In this document: positions 18,301-25,972 of the stretch, piece after piece
Position numbering within the stretch: position 1 is the stretch's first letter
How the letters are laid out: every line of letters begins with the position of its first letter
Origin: Hyphomicrobiales bacterium
GTDB lineage: Bacteria; Pseudomonadota; Alphaproteobacteria; Rhizobiales; Rhizobiaceae
Assembly: GCA_900471525.1 (NCBI GenBank)
Contig: UCEZ01000007.1
Coordinates: 248,001-312,000 of the forward strand
Length of the DNA: 64,000 nt
Direction of reading: 5' to 3'
Notes under the pieces: generated by a model
What the model saw: the letters and a program-made list of their open reading frames with translations, nothing else
Database searches by the model: none
What the model was told of the DNA's origin: nothing
Position numbers and translations under genes: made by a program

Positions 18301-19395
18301 TCACGCTCCCCGAACAGTGTGGCTATCGGCAGAGCCACCGATCGCGCGTCCATCCGCCCCGAAGGCCATCAGGTGGCGCGTGTCGACGAAAAGCTCGATC
18401 GCCGTGTCCGGCTCGATGTCGTGGATGCCGTGTTCGAGCATGACCCAGCGCGATCCGGCGCAATCGACATGGATGAAGCTCTCGGAGCCGGCGATTTCGG
18501 AAATGATGATGCGCGCCTTCAGCGTCGCAGCCGTTTGATGCGGACGGGCCAGCGACAGATGATGCGGATGGAAGGCGATGGTATAGGCGCCGTCGGCAAT
18601 GCCCGACAGATGCGCCGGTACCGGCAGAACGGTGATGCCGTCGCGCTCGAAGGCATCGCCCGACTTCACCAGATCGATGGTGTTGAGCGGCGGATCGGCA
18701 AAGGTCTTGGCGGTGACGATATCGGCCGGCTTGCGATAGACCGAGATGGTCGGGCCGAACTGGCTGATGCGGCCCTGGCTGAGCGTTGCCGTATTGCCGC
18801 CGAGAAGCAGCGCTTCCTGTGGTTCGGTCGTCGCATAGACGAAGATCGAGCCGGACGCCGCAAACAGCTTCGGCAGTTCCTCGCGCAACTCCTCGCGCAG
18901 CTTGTAATCGAGGTTGGCGAGCGGCTCGTCGAGCAGCACGAGGCTGGCATTCTTGACGATGGCGCGCGCCAGCGCCGTGCGCTGCTGCTGGCCGCCGGAG
19001 AGGTTGAGCGGCGTGCGCTCAAGATACGGCGTCAGCTTCATCAACTCGGCCGCCTTGCGAACCTCGCGATCGATCGTTGCAGCGTCCTTGCCGGAAATGC
19101 GCATCGGCGAAGCGATGTTCTCGTAGACGGTCATCGCCGGATAGTTGATGAACTGCTGGTAGACCATGGCGACCGAGCGATCCTGCACCCGCACGCCGGT
19201 CACGTCCTTGCCGTCAAAGGTGATGGTGCCGGTCGTCGGCTTGTCGAGGCCGGCCATCAGCCGCATCAACGATGTCTTGCCGGAGAGCGTCGGGCCCAGC
19301 AACACGTTGAGCGAGCCCCGCTCCAGCACAAGATCGGTCGGGTGGATATGCGTATCCGCTCCAACGACCTTGGTTATGTTTTTCAGTTCAAGCAT
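18301..19395 (-). CDS. glpS: Glycerol ABC transporter ATP-binding protein GlpS (switch histidine replaced)
   Basis: 364 aa, MalK-type ATPase with C-terminal TOBE-like domain. Walker A GPTLSGKT (34-41), Q-loop near Q80-Q81, canonical signature LSGGQ (132-136), Walker B LVLLDEP (152-158) and D-loop ANLD are present. The position of the switch-loop histidine is Thr190 (VYATTEPQ in place of VYVTHDQT). ATG at 19395 is preceded by GGGAGGAAGCC. Second gene of the operon, 47 bp after glpD. The name follows the rhizobial glpSTPQUV scheme; this is not the E. coli glycerol-3-phosphate antiporter GlpT or sulphurtransferase GlpE family. Confidence 0.9.
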   Translation of the reverse strand: MLELKNITKVVGADTHIHPTDLVLERGSLNVLLGPTLSGKTSLMRLMAGLDKPTTGTITFDGKDVTGVRVQDRSVAMVYQQFINYPAMTVYENIASPMRISGKDAATIDREVRKAAELMKLTPYLERTPLNLSGGQQQRTALARAIVKNASLVLLDEPLANLDYKLREELREELPKLFAASGSIFVYATTEPQEALLLGGNTATLSQGRISQFGPTISVYRKPADIVTAKTFADPPLNTIDLVKSGDAFERDGITVLPVPAHLSGIADGAYTIAFHPHHLSLARPHQTAATLKARIIISEIAGSESFIHVDCAGSRWVMLEHGIHDIEPDTAIELFVDTRHLMAFGADGRAIGGSADSHTVRGA

Positions 19396-19442
19396 TCTCA
19401 GGCTTCCTCCCAGCCATCGGCAGCGCCATGCAGGCGCCGCTC

Positions 19443-20984
19443 TCAGGCGACGTTGCGGATGGTCTCCCGCATGTAGTCCTCCAACCCGGCGGCTTCCGCC
19501 TGGGTCAATTTCAATCCGAGCTTAGTGCGGCGCCAGAGCACATCCTCGGCGTGCCGCGCCCATTCCTGGGCGATCAGCCACTGCACTTCGACCTCGTAGA
19601 GATCGGCGCCGAAGAGCCGCCCGAGATCTTCCGCCTTGCCGGCATTTCCAAGCAGGGTCGCAGCCGACGTTCCATAGAGCCGCACCAGGCGGCGTGCGTG
19701 ACGTTCGACCAGAAACGGATAACGGCTCTTTAGTTTCAAGACTTCGGCGTCATAGCCGGTCGCCGGAAAATCGCCGCCCGGAAGCACGCTTTTCGCGGTC
19801 CACGGATTGCCCTTGGCGCCGATCGCACCGGCGATCTTTTCGAGCGCATGCTCGCTGAGCCGCCGATAGGTCGTCAGCTTGCCGCCAAAGACGTTGAGCA
19901 GCGGCGCATCGCCGTTGTTGGCATCGATTTTCAGCACGTAATCGCGCGTGGCTTCCTGCGCCTTCGAGGCACCGTCGTCATAAAGCGGGCGCACGCCGGA
20001 ATAGGTCCAGACAACATCTGATTGCGTCACGGGCTCGGAAAAATATTCACTCGCCGCCGAGCAGAGATAATCGATCTCGCCCTCGGTAATCTGGATGTTC
20101 TTCGGATCGCCGGTGAAATCGCTGTCGGTCGTGCCGATCAGCGTGAAATCAGTCTCGTAAGGGATCGCGAAGATGATGCGATTGTCCGGATTCTGGAAGA
20201 AATAGGCGCGCGGATCGTCGAACTTCTTCTTCACGACGATATGGCTGCCCTGAACCAGCCGGACATTGTGGACATTGTTCTTGCAGACGGCGTTCGACAG
20301 CACGACATCGACCCAGGGGCCGGCGGCATTGACCAGCATGCGCGCCTTGAACGTGTTGACGGCACCGGTCGCACCATCCTCGACATCGACCGACCAGAGA
20401 CCGCCCTCGCGCTTGGCCGAAACCACCCGGCTGCGGGTCATGATGCGCGCACCCTTCAGGGCTGCGTCCTTCGCATTGAGAACCACGAGACGGGCATCAT
20501 CGACCCAGCCGTCGGAATATTCGAAGGCCTTGGTGAACAGCGCCTTCAGCGGCTTCGCGGCAGGATCCCGGCGCATGTCGAGTGTGCGAGTAGCGGGCAG
20601 AAGCTTGCGGCCACCGATGTGATCGTAAAGAAAAAGGCCGAGGCGAATGAGCCAGGCCGGGCGGATGCCGCCTTTATGGAACGGCAGGACGAACCGCATC
20701 GGCCAGATGATATGCGGGGCCATGGCCCAGAGCACTTCGCGCTCCATCAGCGATTCACGCACCAGCCTGAACTCGTAATGTTCAAGATAGCGCAGTCCGC
20801 CATGAATGAGCTTGGTGGCGCGCGACGAGGTGCCGGAAGCGAAATCGTCCATTTCGGCCAGAGCAACCGAATATCCACGGCCAACGGCATCCCTTGCGAT
20901 GCCGCACCCATTGATGCCGCCACCGATCACAAAAATGTCGAGTACGTCCTGCGCAGGCACTGCTTCCCCTCCCACATTTCGCAT
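19443..20984 (-). CDS. glpD: Aerobic glycerol-3-phosphate dehydrogenase
   Basis: 513 aa FAD enzyme. The Rossmann fingerprint IGGGINGCGIARDA lies near residues 20-33, followed by DFASGTSSRATKLIHGGLRY, which is diagnostic of GlpD. It oxidises glycerol-3-phosphate to dihydroxyacetone phosphate and passes electrons to the quinone pool at the membrane. First gene of the transporter operon, so uptake and catabolism are expressed together; glycerol kinase is not in the window. The promoter lies in the 105-bp gap to glpR, which contains four CGAA repeats. Start at 20984 ATG; an in-frame GTG three codons later is also possible. Confidence 0.96.
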   Translation of the reverse strand: MRNVGGEAVPAQDVLDIFVIGGGINGCGIARDAVGRGYSVALAEMDDFASGTSSRATKLIHGGLRYLEHYEFRLVRESLMEREVLWAMAPHIIWPMRFVLPFHKGGIRPAWLIRLGLFLYDHIGGRKLLPATRTLDMRRDPAAKPLKALFTKAFEYSDGWVDDARLVVLNAKDAALKGARIMTRSRVVSAKREGGLWSVDVEDGATGAVNTFKARMLVNAAGPWVDVVLSNAVCKNNVHNVRLVQGSHIVVKKKFDDPRAYFFQNPDNRIIFAIPYETDFTLIGTTDSDFTGDPKNIQITEGEIDYLCSAASEYFSEPVTQSDVVWTYSGVRPLYDDGASKAQEATRDYVLKIDANNGDAPLLNVFGGKLTTYRRLSEHALEKIAGAIGAKGNPWTAKSVLPGGDFPATGYDAEVLKLKSRYPFLVERHARRLVRLYGTSAATLLGNAGKAEDLGRLFGADLYEVEVQWLIAQEWARHAEDVLWRRTKLGLKLTQAEAAGLEDYMRETIRNVA

Positions 20985-21004
20985 TGCACAATTTTGAGCA
21001 TATG

Positions 21005-21051
21005 CGAAAGTAAAAATAATTAAAGCGAAATTATTACGAATGTCAAACGAA
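21005..21051 (-). promoter_or_regulatory. Putative GlpR operator upstream of glpD (phased CGAA repeats)
   Basis: CGAA occurs at 21005, 21026, 21037 and 21048 (two as CGAAA), spaced 21, 11 and 11 bp, i.e. on one face of the helix, inside an AT-rich promoter region between glpR and glpD. DeoR-family repressors often bind short direct repeats. Assignment to GlpR is inferred from position and from matching CGAAA boxes in front of glpR. Confidence 0.55.
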
Positions 21052-21089
21052 TGTTTATGGAAAACAAGCCGCGGCTAAATTCAGCTATT

Positions 21090-21854
21090 TCAGCGCGAGG
21101 TCTCGATCAGGCGAACGTCCTGCTCCTGGCAGATGTTCCGCACGTTTTCGATAGGACAAATATCGGTAATGAAGGTGTGGACCTGGGTGATATGGCCGAT
21201 CCGCACCGGCGCCGTACGCTCGAACTTGGTCGAATCGGACACGAGAATGACGTGGCGGGCATTGGCGATGATGGCCTGCGCCACTTTCACTTCGCGGTAA
21301 TCGAAATCAAGAAGCGCACCATCGTGATCGATTGCCGATGCGCCGATGACGGCATAGTCCACCTTGAACTGGCGGATGAAATCGACCGCCGCCTCGCCGA
21401 CAATGCCGCCATCGGCACCACGCACGACGCCGCCGGCAATCACCACCTCGATTGAGGGGAAAACACGCAAGCGATTGGCAACATTGATATTATTGGTAAT
21501 GACCATCAGTTCCGTATGGTCAAGCAGCGCCTCGCCGACAGCTTCTGTCGTCGTGCCGATATTGATGAAGAGCGAGGAATTGTTGGGGATCATCGCGGCG
21601 GCCGCCTGGCCGATCGCCTGCTTCTCGAGAGCCGCGATCGAACGCCGGGCCTCATATTTCACATTCTCGTTGCCGCGCGGAAAAATCGCGCCGCCATGGA
21701 TGCGCGTCAGCATGCGACCGTCGCAGAGGTCGTTCAGGTCCTTGCGGATGGTCTGCGGCGTCACCGAAAAACGCGCGGCGAGTTCGTCGACGAGAACCCG
21801 GCCTTCCGTCTTGGCAAGCTCAAGGATTTCCGACTGGCGTCCCGTCAGATACAT
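21090..21854 (-). CDS. glpR: DeoR-family repressor of glycerol metabolism
   Basis: 254 aa. N-terminal DeoR winged helix-turn-helix (about 6-55; VDELAARFSVTPQTIRKDLN), then a sugar-phosphate isomerase-like effector domain with the conserved INIGTTTEAV and VITNNINVA blocks. In this family glycerol-3-phosphate relieves repression. It is directly upstream of glpD on the same strand with a 105-bp gap that carries its own promoter. A CGAAA-containing inverted repeat precedes its start, suggesting autoregulation. Start ATG 21854 follows GGGAGGGAAATATCC. Confidence 0.9.
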   Translation of the reverse strand: MYLTGRQSEILELAKTEGRVLVDELAARFSVTPQTIRKDLNDLCDGRMLTRIHGGAIFPRGNENVKYEARRSIAALEKQAIGQAAAAMIPNNSSLFINIGTTTEAVGEALLDHTELMVITNNINVANRLRVFPSIEVVIAGGVVRGADGGIVGEAAVDFIRQFKVDYAVIGASAIDHDGALLDFDYREVKVAQAIIANARHVILVSDSTKFERTAPVRIGHITQVHTFITDICPIENVRNICQEQDVRLIETSR

Positions 21855-21875
21855 GGATATTTCCCTCCCCGTCGT

Positions 21876-21908
21876 TTTCGTTTTCTTTCATAATATGCAA
21901 AAACGAAA
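21876..21908 (-). promoter_or_regulatory. Putative GlpR autoregulatory operator
   Basis: Perfect inverted repeat TTTCGTTTT (21876-21884) / AAAACGAAA (21900-21908) with 15 bases between arms, 22-54 bp upstream of the glpR start. It shares CGAAA with the glpD promoter repeats. Confidence 0.5.
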
Positions 21909-22021
21909 GCAGCGCAATTTCATAAACACGGCGAGTGCTCGAAAATGAACCTGCATGGGCATGCTGCGTTGCATTTCCGGTCATGATGCGACAGCCTGTC
22001 CGTCGCTGAGGAGGAGTTCAG

Positions 22022-22792
22022 ATGTTTCATCCATCGCTGTTCAAGGGCATGAATGTCGTCGTCACCGGCGCCGGCCGCGGCATCGGGCTGGAAGTGGCGC
22101 GGCAGTTTCTCGACTGCGGCGCCATCGTCTACCTGCACGGCGGACGCACGGCGCACGAACCGCTGCCGGACTTTCTCGACGCAGCGCTCACCGAAGGCCG
22201 GGCGTTTCTCTCCTATGCGGATTTCTCGACCGTCGGCGGCATCGAATTGCTTGCGGCCGGCATCGCGCTGCGGTTCGAAACGATCGACGTGCTGGTCAAC
22301 AATGCCGGCACGATGGTCGGCCGCTTTCCCGCTGACGAACTGACCGACGCCGAATATGAAACCGTGGTCCAGCTCAACCAGACCGCGGTGGTCCAGATCA
22401 CGCGCGCGCTGCTGCCGCTTCTCAGACGCGGCACGCATCCGGCCATCGTCAACACCGTATCGATCTCCGCGCTCACCGGCGGCAGCGCCGGTTCCTCCAT
22501 CTATTCAGCGACCAAGGCTTTCGTTTCGACCTATTCCAAGGCGCTCGCCCGCGAACTGGCGCCGGCCGGCATTCGCGTCAACTGCGTTTCGCCGGGCACG
22601 ATCACCACAGATTTCCACGACCGGTACTCGTCACCCGAGAAGCTGGAGGCAACCCGCAAGACGATCCCCTTGCTGCGGCTTGGCACAGCGGAAGATTGCG
22701 CGCCGGCCTATCTCTTCCTCGCCTCGAACGCGCTCTCCGGCTATATCACGGGCCAGGTTCTCGAAGTGAACGGCGGGCAATTGATCTGCTGA
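22022..22792 (+). CDS. Short-chain dehydrogenase/reductase
   Basis: 256 aa classical SDR. Cofactor motif TGAGRGIG (15-22), NNAG, and catalytic Tyr161/Lys165 (SIYSATKAF) with the upstream Ser in SISAL. Substrate unknown; cytoplasmic NAD(P)-dependent oxidoreductase. The ATG follows CTGAGGAGGAGTTCAG, a very strong ribosome binding site. The LysR gene starts 33 bp after its stop, so the two are probably cotranscribed, although a role in formate metabolism is not evident. Confidence 0.9.
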   Translation: MFHPSLFKGMNVVVTGAGRGIGLEVARQFLDCGAIVYLHGGRTAHEPLPDFLDAALTEGRAFLSYADFSTVGGIELLAAGIALRFETIDVLVNNAGTMVGRFPADELTDAEYETVVQLNQTAVVQITRALLPLLRRGTHPAIVNTVSISALTGGSAGSSIYSATKAFVSTYSKALARELAPAGIRVNCVSPGTITTDFHDRYSSPEKLEATRKTIPLLRLGTAEDCAPAYLFLASNALSGYITGQVLEVNGGQLIC

Positions 22793-22825
22793 ACACAGAC
22801 AGGACGGCATTCAGGAGGGCTGTGC

Positions 22826-23719
22826 GTGATCGACAAGCTGGAATTCTTCATCGCGCTTGCCCAGGAACGGCATTTCGGCCGCGCCGCGGAGCTTTGCGGC
22901 ATCACCCAGCCGACGCTGTCGGCCGCGATCAAGCAATTGGAAGACCAGCTCGGCGTCATGCTGGTCAATCGCGGCTCGCGATACCAGAGCCTGACGCCGG
23001 AAGGCCAGCGGGTGCTGGAATGGGCCCGCCGGATCGTCGGCGATTCCCGCACCATGCACGAGGAGATGCGCGCCGCCAGACGCGGGCTTGTCGGCCATAT
23101 CCGGCTGGCCGCCGTACCGACCACCCTTGCCATGGTACCGCGCATTACCGCCCCATTCCAGGAGAAGCACCCCGAGGTGACCTTCTCCATCCTTTCCACC
23201 ACCTCGCTCAAGATCCTCGGATTGCTCGAAAATCTGGAGATCGATGCCGGTCTTACTTACCTCGAGAACGAACCGCTCGGGCGGGTCACCAGCGTGCCGC
23301 TGCAGGTCGAACGCTATCATCTCGTTACCGCAGCCGGCACTCCGCTGTCGGATCGCGAAACCGTGACCTGGAAGGAAGTGGGCGGTATTCGGCTTTGTCT
23401 ATTGACCGCCGATATGCAGAACCGGCGCATCATCAACCAGCATTTCGCGGAGGCCGGCGTAACCGTATCGCCGACGCTCGAATCCAATTCGATGATCGTC
23501 TTGTTTTCCCATGTGCGCACCGGCCACTGGGCAAGCATCATGCCCTACAACGTCGCGAAATCATTCGGTTTTCATGAGGATATAAAGCTCATACCGATCA
23601 TCGAACCGGACGCCCGGCACACCGTTGGGCTGGTCGCAACGCACCGTGAGCCTTTCACCCCGCTCGTTTCGGCACTGTTGCACGAAGCACGCATTCTGGC
23701 CGATGCCCAGGCACTTTGA
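22826..23719 (+). CDS. LysR-family regulator upstream of formate dehydrogenase operon
   Basis: 297 aa starting at a GTG (22826) with AGGAGGGC at the right distance. N-terminal helix-turn-helix (about 1-60; RHFGRAAELCGITQPTLSAAIKQLE) and a substrate-binding domain of the CynR/CbbR type. Same orientation as, and 215 bp upstream of, fdsG; LysR genes in this position are commonly the fds activators in rhizobia. The effector (perhaps formate) is not shown by the sequence. Confidence 0.88.
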   Translation: MIDKLEFFIALAQERHFGRAAELCGITQPTLSAAIKQLEDQLGVMLVNRGSRYQSLTPEGQRVLEWARRIVGDSRTMHEEMRAARRGLVGHIRLAAVPTTLAMVPRITAPFQEKHPEVTFSILSTTSLKILGLLENLEIDAGLTYLENEPLGRVTSVPLQVERYHLVTAAGTPLSDRETVTWKEVGGIRLCLLTADMQNRRIINQHFAEAGVTVSPTLESNSMIVLFSHVRTGHWASIMPYNVAKSFGFHEDIKLIPIIEPDARHTVGLVATHREPFTPLVSALLHEARILADAQAL

Positions 23720-23734
23720 TAGAAAACATCTATC
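23718..23734 (+). promoter_or_regulatory. Short palindrome in the fds leader
   Basis: GATAG-N7-CTATC overlaps the end of the LysR gene and starts the 215-bp gap before fdsG. It could be a LysR-type site for fds control or a small stem-loop. The rest of the gap shows no clear promoter elements. Confidence 0.25.
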
Positions 23735-23934
23735 GCTTAACGGAACAGGCCTATTGACCGGCTAAGCGGCGGCTGACACGCTGCTTTCATAGTGCGTGGA
23801 CTGCGAAGACCGCGATCTCGTGCCTTTTCAGGCAAGGGGATGGAATGAACCGATGTTCTGGAGGGGGCTTCGTTTGTTCCATAGGGATCGCAGACTGCGA
23901 CCGATTGTTCATTTCAGTTCGGGAGGTCTGAACG

Positions 23935-24414
23935 TTGAACCTGCATGTATCAAGCCGGGATATCGGCGAACGGACGCTGGATATCGTCAGCGGGATGAAG
24001 TCGCTCGAAGGGCCGCTTCTGCCGATCCTGCATGAGATCCAGGCCGAATTCGGCTATGTGCCACAGGAAGCCCTGCCGATCATCGCCCGCGAACTCAACC
24101 TGTCGCGTGCTGAAGTCCATGGCGTCGTCACCTTCTATCACGACTATCGCGACCATCCGGCCGGCCGGCATGTGCTGAAGCTCTGTCGCGCCGAAGCCTG
24201 CCAGTCAATGGGCGGCGATCAGCTTGCTGAACGGGTCAAGACCCTGCTCGGCATCGACTTCCACCAGACGACGCTTGATGGGGCGGTGACGCTGGAACCC
24301 GTCTACTGTCTGGGGCTCTGTTCCGCCGCACCCGCCGCGATGCTCGACGGCGAGGTGCACGGACGGCTCGATGCGGATGCGGTAGATGGCCTCGTTGCGG
24401 AGGTGCGCGCATGA
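23935..24414 (+). CDS. fdsG: NAD-dependent formate dehydrogenase gamma subunit (NuoE-like)
   Basis: 159 aa with a thioredoxin-like [2Fe-2S] domain; ligands Cys84, Cys89, Cys125 and Cys129 (LCRAEAC and YCLGLC). It relays electrons next to the flavin subunit. Translation most likely begins at a TTG (23935): GGGAGG lies 8 bp upstream and no suitable ATG precedes the conserved region. First gene of fdsGBACD; its stop overlaps the fdsB start (ATGA). Confidence 0.95.
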   Translation: MNLHVSSRDIGERTLDIVSGMKSLEGPLLPILHEIQAEFGYVPQEALPIIARELNLSRAEVHGVVTFYHDYRDHPAGRHVLKLCRAEACQSMGGDQLAERVKTLLGIDFHQTTLDGAVTLEPVYCLGLCSAAPAAMLDGEVHGRLDADAVDGLVAEVRA

Positions 24415-25967
24415 CCATCCGGATTTTCGTCCCCAGGGATGCAGCAGCCCTTGCGCTCGGCGCCGAACGCGTTGCCAAGGCGCTTGCAAGCGAAATCGAA
24501 GCGCGCGGCATTGACGCGACGATCGTGCGTAACGGATCGCGCGGCCTGCACTGGCTGGAGCCAATGATCGAGGTCGAGACGTCCGAAGGCCGGATCGCCT
24601 ATGGTCCTGTCAAGGCCTCCGACGTTGCCTCTCTGCTCGACGCCGGGCTGGCAACCGGCGGCAACCACGCACTCTGTCTCGGCAAAACCGAGCAACTGCC
24701 GTTCCTGAAGAGCCAGACGCGTCTGACCTTCGCCCGCTGCGGCATCGTCGATCCCCTGTCCCTTTCCGACTACCGCGCCCATGATGGACTGAAAGGCCTT
24801 GAAAGGGCCGTGACGTTGACGCCGGCCGATATCGTCGCCCATGTGACGGAAAGCGGCCTTCGCGGACGCGGCGGCGCGGGCTTCCCGACCGGCATCAAAT
24901 GGAAGACGGTTCTCGACACGCCGGGGGGGCGAAAATACATCGTCTGCAACGCCGACGAGGGCGACAGCGGCACCTTCGCCGACCGCATGATCATGGAGGG
25001 CGATCCCTTCGTGCTGATCGAGGGCATGGCGATTGCCGGCATCGCGACCGGTGCGACCAAGGGCTTCGTCTATATCCGCTCGGAATATCCGCACGCCATT
25101 GCAACGATGACGCAAGCCGTCGAGATCGCCCACAAGGCGGGCGTGCTCGGCACCTCGGTGCTCGGCTCGGCCCATGCCTTCGACATCGAGATCCGCACCG
25201 GCGCCGGCGCCTATGTCTGCGGGGAGGAAACTGCGCTCCTGAACTCGCTCGAAGGCAAGCGGGGCATCGTGCGTGCCAAGCCGCCGCTGCCCGCCCACAA
25301 GGGTCTGTTCGACTGTCCGACCGTCATCAACAACGTCATCTCGCTCGCCTCCGTGCCGATCATCATGGACAAGGGGCCGGTGTACTTCAAGGACTTCGGC
25401 ATGGGCCGCTCGCGCGGCACGATCCCGATCCAGATCGCCGGCAACGTCAAGCATCGCGGGCTGTATGAAGCGGCCTTCGGCCTGACGCTCGGCCAGATCG
25501 TCGACGATATCGGCGGCGGCACGGCGTCGGGACGGCCGGTGAAAGCCGTCCAGGTCGGCGGCCCGCTCGGCGCCTATTTCCCGCGCGCTTTGTTCGACAC
25601 GCCGTTCGACTACGAGGCCTTCGCCGCCAAGGATGGCCTGATCGGTCATGCCGGCATCGTCGTTTTCGACGACACCGCCGACATGCTGAAGCAGGCCCGT
25701 TTCGCCATGGAATTCTGCGCTGTTGAGTCCTGCGGCAAATGCACCCCCTGTCGCATCGGCTCGACGCGCGGCGTCGAAGTGGCCGACAAGATCGCGCAAG
25801 GGATAGAGCCTGAAAAGAACCGCGAACTGCTCGCCGACCTCTGCAACACGATGAAATTCGGTTCGCTTTGTGCGCTGGGCGGGTTCACGCCCTATCCCGT
25901 GACGAGCGCGATGACCCATTTTCCGGACGATTTTCGCCCGGTTCCTCTTGTCGAAGCTGCGGAGTAA
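24411..25967 (+). CDS. fdsB: NAD-dependent formate dehydrogenase beta subunit (NuoF-like)
   Basis: 518 aa. An N-terminal thioredoxin-like segment (1-120) precedes the NuoF domain: GRGGAGFPTGIKW (NADH/FMN loop), NADEGDSGTFADR (FMN), and the [4Fe-4S] motif ESCGKCTPC with a later Cys in CALGG. It holds FMN and reduces NAD+ with electrons from formate. Cytoplasmic, part of the FdsABG complex. Overlaps fdsG by four bases. Confidence 0.96.
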   Translation: MTIRIFVPRDAAALALGAERVAKALASEIEARGIDATIVRNGSRGLHWLEPMIEVETSEGRIAYGPVKASDVASLLDAGLATGGNHALCLGKTEQLPFLKSQTRLTFARCGIVDPLSLSDYRAHDGLKGLERAVTLTPADIVAHVTESGLRGRGGAGFPTGIKWKTVLDTPGGRKYIVCNADEGDSGTFADRMIMEGDPFVLIEGMAIAGIATGATKGFVYIRSEYPHAIATMTQAVEIAHKAGVLGTSVLGSAHAFDIEIRTGAGAYVCGEETALLNSLEGKRGIVRAKPPLPAHKGLFDCPTVINNVISLASVPIIMDKGPVYFKDFGMGRSRGTIPIQIAGNVKHRGLYEAAFGLTLGQIVDDIGGGTASGRPVKAVQVGGPLGAYFPRALFDTPFDYEAFAAKDGLIGHAGIVVFDDTADMLKQARFAMEFCAVESCGKCTPCRIGSTRGVEVADKIAQGIEPEKNRELLADLCNTMKFGSLCALGGFTPYPVTSAMTHFPDDFRPVPLVEAAE

Positions 25968-25972
25968 TTCCC

